Below are positions 25,861 through 34,194 of a DNA stretch of 64,000 bases, piece after piece. Each line of letters opens with the position of its first letter. Position 1 is the first letter of the stretch. This stretch comes from Flavobacterium frigoris PS1 (GTDB lineage Bacteria; Bacteroidota; Bacteroidia; Flavobacteriales; Flavobacteriaceae): contig NZ_AHKF01000025.1 of assembly GCF_000252125.1 (NCBI RefSeq), forward strand, positions 41,998 to 105,997, written 5' to 3'. The position numbers were made by a program, and so were the translations under genes. The notes beneath the pieces were generated by a model. That model ran no database searches and was not told the DNA's origin. It was given only the letters and a program-made list of their open reading frames with translations.

Positions 25861-26871
25861 TTTTTTTAATTCTTGTGTGATTTTTTTACTGAAGTTAGGT
25901 TCAATAGAATTTATAAAATGTAACCAACCATATATTCTATCACGAGTAATATCGATTTCATTAATGATTAAACTTTTAATTTCTTGATTTTTTAATTGAT
26001 ATTTTTTAATTTTTAATTTTCGCATAATATGTTCTTCATATCCATATTTTCCAATGTAATATGCCTCTAATCTTAATTCTCGCTTTATTTTTTTTGGAAT
26101 TCTCGGATAATTATTATCAAATACAGAAAGTCCTGTAACATATTGTTTTTGACCTCTTTTCATTAGTTTGGTTTTTGAATTGTTAATTTCAAAACCATAT
26201 TTAGTAATAATTTTTGTAATTAATTCGAGATTCAATTGAGCTGAATCACTTGAAAAATATAAATCATCTGCGTAACGAGTATAATTAATTGTTTCATCAA
26301 TATTTTTAAGGATTTCCATATCCATTTCTACAGCAACAATATTTGCAAGAATCGGACTAGTACTAAAACCTTGCACTAAATATCCATTTACGCAAGCAAT
26401 ATTAGAAATCCATTCAGAAACTTGAATATTTATACCCAACTTAGTAAGTGATTCAATAATTTGATTTTGGGTGATTGTTTCAAAAAAATCCTTAATGTCT
26501 AATGTAAGAATTTGTTTTTTTGCCAGATGCACGAAAGCATTTGTTTTAATGTTTTTTTTGAATACAAAACCTTGAACACAATCTAATGGTCTATAAATAT
26601 TAGATAGTCCAGTATTTAATGTTTTTTGACAATGTTCTAATTCGTGATTTAAAGAATTATGTATAGTTCGATAACCTAAAGTTGGATTTCTTTTCTCGAT
26701 ATAAAATTTTTCAATAGCGATTGTACTTTCAAGTATTTTGAAATCAACATTTACATTTTTTTTATTATCAATTATCACATATTCTCTTAAATTGACGGAA
26801 TCTAAAAAAGATTCTCTACATCTTAAAAAATATAAAAATTGTTTTTTTGTTCCTATTTGAAGTAAATCCAT
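25843..26871 (-). CDS. Retron reverse transcriptase
   Basis: 342 residues, all reverse-transcriptase motifs in place: LTLDIKDFFETI (motif A Asp near 125), VQGFSTSPILANI (167-179), YTRYADDLYFS (catalytic YADD at 200-203) and a thumb with VTGLSVF (VTG at 245-247). The NAFVH at 111-115 matches the retron NAxxH motif, and VTG is the retron msr-binding signature. It lacks the extra domains of group II intron or DRT proteins. The upstream DUF3800 gene is 89 bases away. Retrons are antiphage systems in which the RT makes msDNA bound to an effector; this combination fits the DUF3800-type (type VII) retrons as I recall them. Confidence 0.85.
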   Translation of the reverse strand: MDLLQIGTKKQFLYFLRCRESFLDSVNLREYVIIDNKKNVNVDFKILESTIAIEKFYIEKRNPTLGYRTIHNSLNHELEHCQKTLNTGLSNIYRPLDCVQGFVFKKNIKTNAFVHLAKKQILTLDIKDFFETITQNQIIESLTKLGINIQVSEWISNIACVNGYLVQGFSTSPILANIVAVEMDMEILKNIDETINYTRYADDLYFSSDSAQLNLELITKIITKYGFEINNSKTKLMKRGQKQYVTGLSVFDNNYPRIPKKIKRELRLEAYYIGKYGYEEHIMRKLKIKKYQLKNQEIKSLIINEIDITRDRIYGWLHFINSIEPNFSKKITQELKKTSGNN

Positions 26872-26883
26872 CTTTAATAAATA

Positions 26884-26969
26884 AGTGGGCGTTAGGGTAA
26901 GGTAGATAGTAATTTATTCTAATAATCGGATACGAACTCATATCCATAATTTTACCCTAACTACCCACT
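26884..26969 (-). ncRNA. Candidate retron msr-msd RNA (short, putative)
   Basis: Between the DUF3800 stop and the RT start two arms AGTGGGCGTTAGGGTAA (26884-26900) and TTACCCTAACTACCCACT (26952-26969) are inverted. In gene direction they enclose a hairpin GGATA-tgagttcg-TATCC and an AT-rich stretch. This is the a1/a2 plus msr layout of retron RNAs. The right arm overlaps the DUF3800 stop codon. The whole is only about 86 nt, shorter than typical retron RNAs, so the msd may be small or the real RNA may lie upstream of DUF3800. The orientation (GTT...AAC) is opposite to the attC-like elements. Confidence 0.4.
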
Positions 26970-27692
26970 ATATTCTCTTTTTAAATTGGTTATGTTGATT
27001 TTTTTGTCATCTGTTTTTTTTCTTCCTAAAAAAACATTTTTATGCAAGATATTAATAACGCCTATTTTTGGGGAGATTAAATTAAAGTTTTTTTCCATTC
27101 GGTCATCTTTTTTATCACTTTTTAGAATACTATACAGTATGTAATTTAGATAATCAATTATTGATAGATTAATTAATTCTTTACCTGCAATGTGATATTC
27201 AAGGTCAAATGTCTCGTCAAAAGATTCAAAAATATCTTTCACAATATTTTTGAAAGATTTTTTCGCAATCTCAATATCCTCAAAATAAAAGATATTTTTA
27301 TCGTTTTTATTACTTTGTATTCTGTCATTTATTAATTTCCTTAAAAACATTTCAAATATTTCAAAATCTTCTTTGTCTGTTTTTAAATTTTTAAAATATT
27401 CGGATTTTTTATTAACGACTACAAAATATGCTCTAAAATTAAAATAATGTAAGCGGCTGGTATAGTACTTTCTAACGTCTGGATGATTTTCCGTTGCGTG
27501 AAAACCTTGCTCTTTAATTTCCTCAATATCTTCTATAAAATGGTCATCATTTAAAATTTCATCTTTTATTTCATTTATTGTTTTTAATAAGGTTTCGGGA
27601 GTATCTGTTTTAACACAACCGTGAATAAAAATATTTGAGTTGTTGTTGATGTGTCCAGCTTCATCGATATAAAAATAGTTTGTTTTCTTCAT
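26961..27692 (-). CDS. DUF3800 protein, probable retron effector
   Basis: 243 residues. The N-terminus YFYIDEAGHINNNSNIFI is the conserved IDEAG motif of DUF3800, an RNase-H-like fold. Further typical features are GFHATENHPDVRKYY, a DRIQSNKNDKNIFYFEDIE and the C-terminal region with basic residues. It is 89 bases upstream of the retron RT in the same direction. In such retrons the RT/msDNA holds the effector inactive until infection. It is also the rightmost gene of the leftward array. Confidence 0.75.
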   Translation of the reverse strand: MKKTNYFYIDEAGHINNNSNIFIHGCVKTDTPETLLKTINEIKDEILNDDHFIEDIEEIKEQGFHATENHPDVRKYYTSRLHYFNFRAYFVVVNKKSEYFKNLKTDKEDFEIFEMFLRKLINDRIQSNKNDKNIFYFEDIEIAKKSFKNIVKDIFESFDETFDLEYHIAGKELINLSIIDYLNYILYSILKSDKKDDRMEKNFNLISPKIGVINILHKNVFLGRKKTDDKKINITNLKREYSG

Positions 27693-28267
27693 TACTTACT
27701 GTTGATTTCTATTTAGCCTCGTTTTTCTCAAAATTTCTACCAACTTATTTATAGAAGTCATAAAAATAGCTGTAATCCACCAAAATTAGATTATTTTTCT
27801 TCCACAAAATTACTTAATACAGCTCTGTACCAAACATACAAAACCATTTCTGTAATTCTTTACGGTTTCCCACATTATCAGTAAAAAAAATAAATAAACC
27901 TCAGCATCCATTTTTCACTGCTTTCACCTATCCTTCCAGCTATCATTTTTATTATAATCCCTCCTAAACTCATAAATCTTCCCTCTCAGGTAAAGACCTA
28001 AAAACCATACCACAATAAGCCCTATTATTTCGTACCATTCCATATCTCAAATATAGAACGTATAAGATTTCATTTTTTAGCACGAAATCAAATAATCCTT
28101 TTTTGATAAGCTTTAATCCCGTATTGATGAGTATTCCTTTCTATAAAAACAAAAAGGATGACCAATATTGTGCATCCTTTTATAAATTACTTTTGATAAT
28201 AATACTATTTCGATACATTAGAAATACCGCAACACATATACTGAAATCTAAAATAGCATCCTATAAA
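27693..28267. other. Promoter side of the retron and copy 1 of a duplicated small-ORF region
   Basis: About 575 bases. 27880-28180 is a diverged direct copy of 28540-28830. In this copy the leftward micro-ORF equivalent to 28574-28702 (start ATG at 28044, MEWYEIIG) is broken by one extra G in a run of four, after which the peptide pattern of an IVVWFLGLYLRGKIYE type continues in another frame to 27924. No other gene is seen. Confidence 0.55.
27880..28180 (-). repeat. Direct repeat, copy 1 (copy 2 at 28540-28830)
   Basis: The two segments share ATTATTTCGTACCATTCCAT, ACCACAATAA, AGCTATCATTTTTAT-like blocks and an ending in which a short hairpin with GATGCACA or GATGCATG is followed by T-rich DNA. 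Each carries the same small membrane-peptide frame on the leftward strand. Copy 1 has the frame broken. Confidence 0.65.
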
Positions 28268-28408
28268 TCAGTCATTAGGTTCATGTTTATGAGGTTTTAA
28301 ATTAGGATGTTTAGGCTGATTTTCAGGATTAACCCGTCTTCTTTTATCATCTTTCCCTTCGTCTGTCTTTGGTTTTGGGCCAGGTTTAATTGCTTGAATG
28401 CTTTCCAT
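28268..28408 (-). CDS. Small basic Pro/Lys-rich protein
   Basis: 46 residues, starts MESIQAIKPGPKPKTDEGKD, contains DDKRRRVNPENQPKHP and ends KPHKHEPND. No fold is expected; the composition resembles other very small Bacteroidota proteins. It lies between two copies of a duplicated region. Supported only by a clean frame and composition, so uncertain. Confidence 0.35.
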   Translation of the reverse strand: MESIQAIKPGPKPKTDEGKDDKRRRVNPENQPKHPNLKPHKHEPND

Positions 28409-28573
28409 AATAAGTGTTTTAAAATTAAATAATAGGTTCGTAAGATATTGAGATTAACAATACGAAACAATACCCACTTTTAGTGATATTTGATTTAAAT
28501 TAAATCACGATAGAAAACTTTCTTCAGATACATTTATATAAAAACAAAAAAAAACACCTCATCAGCATCTTTT

Positions 28574-28702
28574 TCACCCCTTCCTCCTACTCTTCCAACT
28601 ATCATTTTTATGATACCCCCTTCTGTACTTATCCATCTTCATTCGCAGATAAAGTCCTATAGGACATACCACAATAAATCCTATTATTTCGTACCATTCC
28701 AT
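28574..28702 (-). CDS. Small membrane peptide, intact copy
   Basis: 42 residues: MEWYEIIGFIVVCPIGLYLR is a single membrane helix, then a basic tail MKMDKYRRGYHKNDSWKS. The same peptide with the same start (MEWYEIIG) is found frameshifted in the first copy at 28044-27924; conservation of the frame over the upstream and downstream parts of both copies supports a real micro-gene. Size and charge resemble type I toxin or small regulatory membrane peptides, but no antisense RNA is shown. Confidence 0.45.
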   Translation of the reverse strand: MEWYEIIGFIVVCPIGLYLRMKMDKYRRGYHKNDSWKSRRKG

Positions 28703-28856
28703 ACCTCAAATATAGAAAGTATAAGATTTCCTCTTTTATCATAAAGTCAATTACTCCGTTTTTGACAATTAATAATCCCGAATTGACAATTGTTGCGATT
28801 AGCTATAAAACAAAAAAAAGATGCTCATGCATCTTTAAATTATATATTGACTATAA

Positions 28857-29093
28857 TCATTCATAATGATTGTACTCTAATAATTCCCTTGGATGTTTAC
28901 CTAATCCTTTCGCTAAATCCAAAAGAGTAGTAAAAGATAAATTTCTTTTACCATTTTCGATATCGCTTATTGTGGCTTTAATAAGTTTATCACTGTTTAA
29001 TGCTACATTATCTTGACTCAAATTTAATTCAGTACGAAGCTTCTTAATATGCAAACCAAATTTTATTAACTGCTCTTCCTTAAGTTTATCCAT
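28857..29093 (-). CDS. XRE-family helix-turn-helix regulator
   Basis: 78 residues, one HTH_XRE domain: GLHIKKLRTELNLSQDNVAL then KATISDIENGKRNLSFTTLL and LAKGLGKHPRELLEY. It is the short form found in toxin-antitoxin pairs, phages and islands. No partner gene overlaps. A perfect 20-bp palindrome lies 44 bases upstream of the start codon and is probably its own operator. Confidence 0.8.
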   Translation of the reverse strand: MDKLKEEQLIKFGLHIKKLRTELNLSQDNVALNSDKLIKATISDIENGKRNLSFTTLLDLAKGLGKHPRELLEYNHYE

Positions 29094-29136
29094 TTTCTAG
29101 CTTTTAAACAAAAGGCGTCATATTTATTTAAAAAAA

Positions 29137-29156
29137 TGTTATAAGAACTTATAACA
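29137..29156. promoter_or_regulatory. Palindromic operator upstream of the XRE gene
   Basis: TGTTATAAGAACTTATAACA is a perfect palindrome (9+2+9) 44 bases from the XRE start codon and just before a rightward -7 box at 29173-29180. A half site TTGTTATA follows at about 29169. It probably binds the XRE dimer and could control both directions. Confidence 0.65.
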
Positions 29157-29172
29157 AATAAGTATTTTTTGT

Positions 29173-29180
29173 TATATTTG
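29173..29180 (+). promoter_or_regulatory. Putative rightward -7 promoter box
   Basis: TATATTTG fits TAnnTTTG. A transcript from here would run into the folded element at 29282-29394. The -33 element is not clear. Confidence 0.4.
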
Positions 29181-29281
29181 TTTATTATTTAAATTTTTAT
29201 CAAGTAATATTTGCTTTGAGTATTAAATTAAATAATTTTGCGATCCTTCATTTAAAATATTTGAAGCATTCGCTTTGAATC

Positions 29282-29394
29282 TCGTTATCGAAAACTGGCG
29301 TTTAAATAACCACGAGATGATAAGTAAGATGCTCACGTCCCATGGCGTGGGCTCACTTATTCGTGGTAAGGTACCGCCAGTACCCCGATAACGA
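29282..29394. ncRNA. Strong 113-nt nested hairpin, candidate structured RNA
   Basis: Five stem segments nest without crossing: TCGTTATCG/CGATAACGA (29282-29290 with 29386-29394), ACTGGCG/CGCCAGT (29294-29300, 29375-29381), ACCACGA/TCGTGGT (29309-29315, 29361-29367), ATAAGT/ACTTAT (29320-29325, 29355-29360) and GCTCACG/CGTGGGC (29331-29337, 29346-29352, one G-T pair), closing an 8-base loop. The internal bulges make it a long rod like 6S RNA; the 6S-Flavo family known in Flavobacteria is one candidate, not confirmed. The strand is unknown. No protein is plausible here. Confidence 0.5.
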
Positions 29395-29744
29395 TAAGCT
29401 GAGTTCCATGCCATTTTTTATGCCAATTATTTAGGCAAAACTCAACTTCTATTCTTAGCACTGCCTCTTCTTATTAATCTCGCAATACCAATAATCATTG
29501 AATTAGTTGGGAAAGGCACTGCCTGCGTTTGGCTGCAACAAACAACGGTAGTACGCCTTCCTTACATAACCTTTAAAACCAATTGCCTATGCTATAAAAA
29601 ACACAATCTCATGTCGAAAATAGTCACTTTTCGACACCAAGCTTTAAACTTTAAAACAAAAAAATGGCCCTCTAACTCTTCTTGGCGGTTGACTAGAGGA
29701 CCATTGCTAACAAAACTAACGTTTCAATTAACTAACCCAATATT
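29395..29744. other. Leader region of the SusC-type operon
   Basis: 350 bases without a gene. A perfect hairpin TGTCGAAAA-tagtcac-TTTTCGACA is at 29612-29636. A second one ATGGCCCTCTA/TAGAGGACCAT (29664-29674 with 29694-29704, one mismatch) lies 40 bases before the susC start codon. They could form a leader that affects expression of the operon. No known riboswitch is recognised. Confidence 0.45.
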
Positions 29745-32700
29745 ATGAAAAATAATTCATTTTACAAGGGGAGATTGGCTTTTTGGTACCTGATTGTTTT
29801 CGGGTTCCTCATCTCCTGCACCCCTGCTCTAGCAAAAACAGCACTGCCGACCTTGCCCTCTTCCACCCAACAAAACCAAATAAGTGGGATCATCACTGAT
29901 GGTACAGGCCCTTTAGCTGGTGTGACCATAACTATAAAAGGGCAACAAAAAACTACTATCTCTGACTTTGATGGGAAATTTACGATCAGGGCATCTCCCA
30001 ACGATATGCTTATTTTTAGTTTTATGAGCTACAAAACCCTAACTATTCCTGTTGCTGGCCGTACTATAATTAATATTGAAATGCATCAAGATGCGACTTC
30101 ACTACAGGAGGTCAAAATCAATGCAGGCTACTATTCCGTAAAAGAAAGTGAACGCACGGGAAGTATCGCAAAAATCACGGCAAAGGATATTGAAAAACAA
30201 CCCGTGACTAATCCGCTAGCAGCCATGCAAGGACGTATGTCTGGTGTGAATATTACCCAAGCCACAGGGGTGCCTGGTGGTGGGTTTGATATTCAAATTA
30301 GGGGAATTAATAGCATCCGTACCGAGGGCAATTCACCGCTATACATCGTGGATGGTGTACCTTATAGCTCGCAATCACTGGGTTTCAGCTCCGCTTCCTC
30401 AGGCATACTTGCGGGTACTACTAGTCCATTAAACGGTATTAATCCAACTGACTTAGAAAGTATAGAAGTACTCAAAGATGCAGATGCTACGGCAATCTAT
30501 GGGTCTCGTGGGGCCAATGGTGTGGTCTTGATCACTACCAAAAAAGGCAAAACAGGAAAAACAAAGTTCAACTTAAATGCTTACAGTAGCTTTGGAACAC
30601 TAACCCGTACCCTAGACTTAATGCATACGGACCAATACTTATCTATGCGCCGTGAGGCTTTCTCAAATGATGGGATCACAACCTATCCTAGTTATGCCTA
30701 TGATGTCAATGGAAAATGGGATCAAACAAGGTATACCAATTGGCAAAAAGAACTAATTGGAGGGACTGCAACAACCAATAATCTACAGGCTACACTATCT
30801 GGTGGCAGCTCTGGTACCCAATACTTACTAAGCGGTACTATGCACAAGGAAACCACCGTTTTTCCAGGAGATGCCAAGTACGGTAAAGGGGCGGTACATA
30901 CCAGCCTGACTCACAGTACTGAAGACGGTCGTTTCAAAATAAACTTTTCAGCAAATTATACTGCCGATAAAAACATACTTCCCCCGTCTGATTTTACCTA
31001 CAAGGCAGCGGTTCTTGCTCCTAATGCACCCGCTTTGTATGATGCAAACGGAAATCTCAACTGGGAAAATAATTCCTGGACCAACCCTCTAGCTACCTTA
31101 AATGGAAGATATACTGCTACTACCGCTGCGCTAATTGCCAATACATTGCTATCCTATCAAATATTAGAGGGTTTAGAATTAAAAACGAGCCTGAGTTACA
31201 CGGATAACCGAGTAGAGGAAAATCGCATCAATCCTTCTACAATGTATAATCCTGCGTTTGGAATTGGTAGTGAACGCTCTACGCTCTACCTCAACAATGC
31301 ATCAAGCCATTCATGGACAATGGAACCACAACTAAATTGGCTAAAAAAAATAGGTAAAAGTGAGATTAATATCCTTGCAGGAGCTACTTTTCAGGATCAA
31401 AAATCCAGTCAGTTAGCACAAACAGGCTCGGGGTTTCCAAGTAACGGTTTGATTTACAATCTTGCAGCTGCATCGCGCTTAAACATTTCAAGCAACTCCT
31501 TTTCTGAATACAAATACCAAGCTTTTTTTGGTCGAATTAATTTCAATTATAAAAGTAAATACATTCTAAATGCAACGGGCAGACGCGATGGTTCCAGCCG
31601 ATTTGGACCTGGTAATCGCTTTGCTAATTTTGCCGCTGTTGGTGCCGCTTGGGTATTCTCAAAAGAATCCTTCCTTGATACTAGTACATTTCTTAGCTTT
31701 GGAAAACTTAGAGCTAGCTATGGAACCTCTGGAAACGATCAAATTGGCGATTACCAGTTCTTAGATACCTATGATGTTACAGGAAACAATTACAATGGTG
31801 TCATCGGTCTCCAACCTTCAAGACTATTCAATCCTAATTTTGCTTGGGAAACGAATAAAAAATTAGAAATTGCTATAGAATTAGGATTTGTCAATGATCG
31901 TGTTTTTTTAAGTACAGCGTATTACCGCAACCGATCTTCTAACCAATTAGTAGGAATCCCATTAGCGGGAACTACAGGGTTTTCTTCTTTACAAGCCAAT
32001 CTAAATGCAACAGTTCAAAATTCGGGATTAGAACTGGAATTACGAGTCGAACCATTTCGATCTAAAAATTTTAATTGGACTTCGAATTTCAATCTGAGTC
32101 TTCCCAAAAACAAGTTGTTAGAATTTCCTAATCTAGAAAGCTCCCCCTATGCTAATAGATACCTCATTGGTCAATCTATTAGTATTCAAAAAGTATATCA
32201 CTATACAGGAATCAATCCACAAACCGGACTATATTCTTTCGAAGATTATGATAGTGATGGACAAATTAGTAGCCCCAACGATCAGCAATGGATTGAAGAC
32301 ACTGCTCCCAACTGGTTTGGAGGTTTTGCTAATCAATTAAGCTATAAAAATTGGTCCATGGATTTCTTATTCCAATTTGTAAAACAAAAAGCAAGAAATT
32401 ATTTGTACAACACTTCTTGGGCTGGAGATATGGTCAATCAACCTATAGCTATAGGAAACCATTGGCCAGTGGATGGATCAAACTCTCAAACGCAATTGTA
32501 TACTACTGGCGAAAACGGAGAAGCGCTCGATGCTTGGTCTTCTTATAGCAATAGTAGTGCAACAATCAGTGATGCCTCTTACATCCGTTTAAAAAGTGTT
32601 AGTCTATCGTACACAGTTCCTACCAAAGGATCGGCTATTAATACTGCTAGAGTCTATTTACAGGCACAAAATCTACTGACTTTTACGAACTACAAAGGAG

Positions 32701-32777
32701 CAGATCCTGAAAATCAATCTTCCTTTTTTATAGCACCATTGCGTCAGATCTCATTGGGTGTACAACTGGGTTTATAA
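29745..32777 (+). CDS. SusC/RagA-family TonB-linked outer-membrane protein
   Basis: 1010 residues. An N-terminal signal region (GRLAFWYLIVFGFLISC) is followed by a CarboxypepD_reg-like domain (about 45-125, ISGIITDGTGPLAGVTITIK), a plug with IRGINSIRTEGNSPLYIVDG and ESIEVLKDADATAIYGSRGA, then a long beta barrel to the C-terminus (LRQISLGVQLGL). These are all hallmarks of SusC. Together with the SusD-type gene just after it, it forms the import complex for a polymeric nutrient. The downstream peptidase suggests peptides, as in RagAB, rather than glycans. The cysteine in the signal region (FLISC) could also be a lipobox. Confidence 0.95.
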   Translation: MKNNSFYKGRLAFWYLIVFGFLISCTPALAKTALPTLPSSTQQNQISGIITDGTGPLAGVTITIKGQQKTTISDFDGKFTIRASPNDMLIFSFMSYKTLTIPVAGRTIINIEMHQDATSLQEVKINAGYYSVKESERTGSIAKITAKDIEKQPVTNPLAAMQGRMSGVNITQATGVPGGGFDIQIRGINSIRTEGNSPLYIVDGVPYSSQSLGFSSASSGILAGTTSPLNGINPTDLESIEVLKDADATAIYGSRGANGVVLITTKKGKTGKTKFNLNAYSSFGTLTRTLDLMHTDQYLSMRREAFSNDGITTYPSYAYDVNGKWDQTRYTNWQKELIGGTATTNNLQATLSGGSSGTQYLLSGTMHKETTVFPGDAKYGKGAVHTSLTHSTEDGRFKINFSANYTADKNILPPSDFTYKAAVLAPNAPALYDANGNLNWENNSWTNPLATLNGRYTATTAALIANTLLSYQILEGLELKTSLSYTDNRVEENRINPSTMYNPAFGIGSERSTLYLNNASSHSWTMEPQLNWLKKIGKSEINILAGATFQDQKSSQLAQTGSGFPSNGLIYNLAAASRLNISSNSFSEYKYQAFFGRINFNYKSKYILNATGRRDGSSRFGPGNRFANFAAVGAAWVFSKESFLDTSTFLSFGKLRASYGTSGNDQIGDYQFLDTYDVTGNNYNGVIGLQPSRLFNPNFAWETNKKLEIAIELGFVNDRVFLSTAYYRNRSSNQLVGIPLAGTTGFSSLQANLNATVQNSGLELELRVEPFRSKNFNWTSNFNLSLPKNKLLEFPNLESSPYANRYLIGQSISIQKVYHYTGINPQTGLYSFEDYDSDGQISSPNDQQWIEDTAPNWFGGFANQLSYKNWSMDFLFQFVKQKARNYLYNTSWAGDMVNQPIAIGNHWPVDGSNSQTQLYTTGENGEALDAWSSYSNSSATISDASYIRLKSVSLSYTVPTKGSAINTARVYLQAQNLLTFTNYKGADPENQSSFFIAPLRQISLGVQLGL

Positions 32778-32793
32778 CATAAAAATTAACAAG

Positions 32794-34191
32794 ATGAAAT
32801 ATTACAGACAAATACAAGTTGCATTAATAGCTGCTTTAATAGTTATTACATGCCTTTGGCTTTTTAGTTGCGATAGTTTTACTGAAACGGATCTCCCGAA
32901 GACGCAACTAATCAAAACTGCCGTTTTTCAAGATGTAAAAACAGCGACAGCAGCTCTTTCCGACTGCTATGCTCAAATGCGAGATTACAGCATGATAACG
33001 GGAAATTCTGATGGACTTTCCAGTCTGTTAGGAAATTACGCAGATGAATTAACCTACTATGGAGTTAGTGACTCTCCCTTGCAAAACTTTTATAATCATA
33101 CACTACTACCTTCCAATAGTGGGGTTTCCGTTTTATGGAATTCTAGCTACAATCAAATTTACGCTGCAAACGCTATCGTAGAAGGTGTAGATAATTCAAC
33201 AGCGATTACAGGAGATAATCGAAACCGCTTGAAGGGAGAAGCGCTGTTTATCCGTGCTTTTATACACTTTAATTTGGTGAACTTGTTTGGAGATATTCCC
33301 TATATCACTAGCACCGATTATAAAACAAACACTATGATTTCAAAGCAGACCCAAGCAGACGTCTACAACCAAATTATAGCAGACTTACTAGAAGCAAAAG
33401 AGCTATTACCCGAAACGTATACTTCCGCTCAACGAATCCGCCCCAATAAATACACCGTTTCTGCCTTACTGGCTAGAGTATTTTTATATACGGAAAACTG
33501 GCAGTTGGCAGAGAATGAATCGAATGCAATTATTAATAAAACAGCTTTTTATCAGTGGCAGGATAATTTGGATTTAGTTTTCTTGAAAGACAGTCCTTCC
33601 ACGATTTGGCAATTGCACCCTGGTGTAGCGGGCTTAAATACAATGGAAGGCCGAACTTTTATTTTTACTAGTGCGCCGCCAAATATTGAAGCTATAAGTC
33701 CAGAATTATTCAATGCCTTTGAAGCTGGAGATCAAAGAAAAAACCATTGGTTGGGTAGTGTGAATGATGGAACGGACACGTATTATTTCCCTTTTAAATA
33801 CAAGCTTGATACGAATTCAGGAACATCTCAGGAGTACTCCATCATTTTTAGATTAGAGGAGCAATACTTAATTCGAGCCGAAGCTAGAATACATCTAGGA
33901 AAACTAGCTGAAGCAAAAAATGATATCAATAAGATAAGACAAAGAGCCACTTTAGCAAATACGACTGCTAATACTTCAGAGGAACTATCACAAGCTGTCT
34001 TACAAGAACGAAGAGTGGAATTGTTTACTGAATTTGGGCACCGTTGGTTTGACTTAAAACGTACTGGAAAAACAGGTACTGTTTTGAGTGTAATTAAACC
34101 AGCATGGAAAGATAGAGATAATTTACTTCCACTTCCTGCGTCTGAACTGCTAGCAAATAGCCATTTATTACCTCAAAATCAAGGATACTAA
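32794..34191 (+). CDS. RagB/SusD-family nutrient-uptake lipoprotein
   Basis: 465 residues from the ATG at 32794; an upstream in-frame ATG exists but is less likely. MKYYRQIQVALIAALIVITC then LWLFSC is a lipoprotein signal with the lipobox Cys. SusD-type TPR-like helices follow, with NRLKGEALFIRAFIHFNLVN, RPNKYTVSALLARVFLYTEN and the C-terminal RVELFTEFGHRWFDLKRTGK, the family signature. It forms the substrate-binding lid of the SusC barrel. The start lies 17 bases after the SusC stop; the next gene starts 3 bases after its stop. Confidence 0.9.
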   Translation: MKYYRQIQVALIAALIVITCLWLFSCDSFTETDLPKTQLIKTAVFQDVKTATAALSDCYAQMRDYSMITGNSDGLSSLLGNYADELTYYGVSDSPLQNFYNHTLLPSNSGVSVLWNSSYNQIYAANAIVEGVDNSTAITGDNRNRLKGEALFIRAFIHFNLVNLFGDIPYITSTDYKTNTMISKQTQADVYNQIIADLLEAKELLPETYTSAQRIRPNKYTVSALLARVFLYTENWQLAENESNAIINKTAFYQWQDNLDLVFLKDSPSTIWQLHPGVAGLNTMEGRTFIFTSAPPNIEAISPELFNAFEAGDQRKNHWLGSVNDGTDTYYFPFKYKLDTNSGTSQEYSIIFRLEEQYLIRAEARIHLGKLAEAKNDINKIRQRATLANTTANTSEELSQAVLQERRVELFTEFGHRWFDLKRTGKTGTVLSVIKPAWKDRDNLLPLPASELLANSHLLPQNQGY

Positions 34192-34194
34192 ATT

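Noticed and set aside
26884..26969. Reading the spacer between DUF3800 and the RT as another attC-like element
   Set aside because: In gene direction it begins with GTTAGGG and ends with CCCTAAC, the reverse of the AAC...GTT order of the other elements, and lacks their inner hairpins.
10034..29093. CRISPR array among the many spaced repeats
   Set aside because: The repeats are long, diverged, separated by whole genes and of palindromic type; no short regular repeat-spacer pattern or cas gene is present.
29282..29394. attC-like element at the long nested hairpin
   Set aside because: The outer arms are GTTATCG...CGATAAC in both directions, again the wrong order, and it does not follow a gene of the array.
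29223..29414. Leftward 63-residue frame over the structured element
   Set aside because: It follows from the palindromic DNA; composition and codon use are not protein-like.
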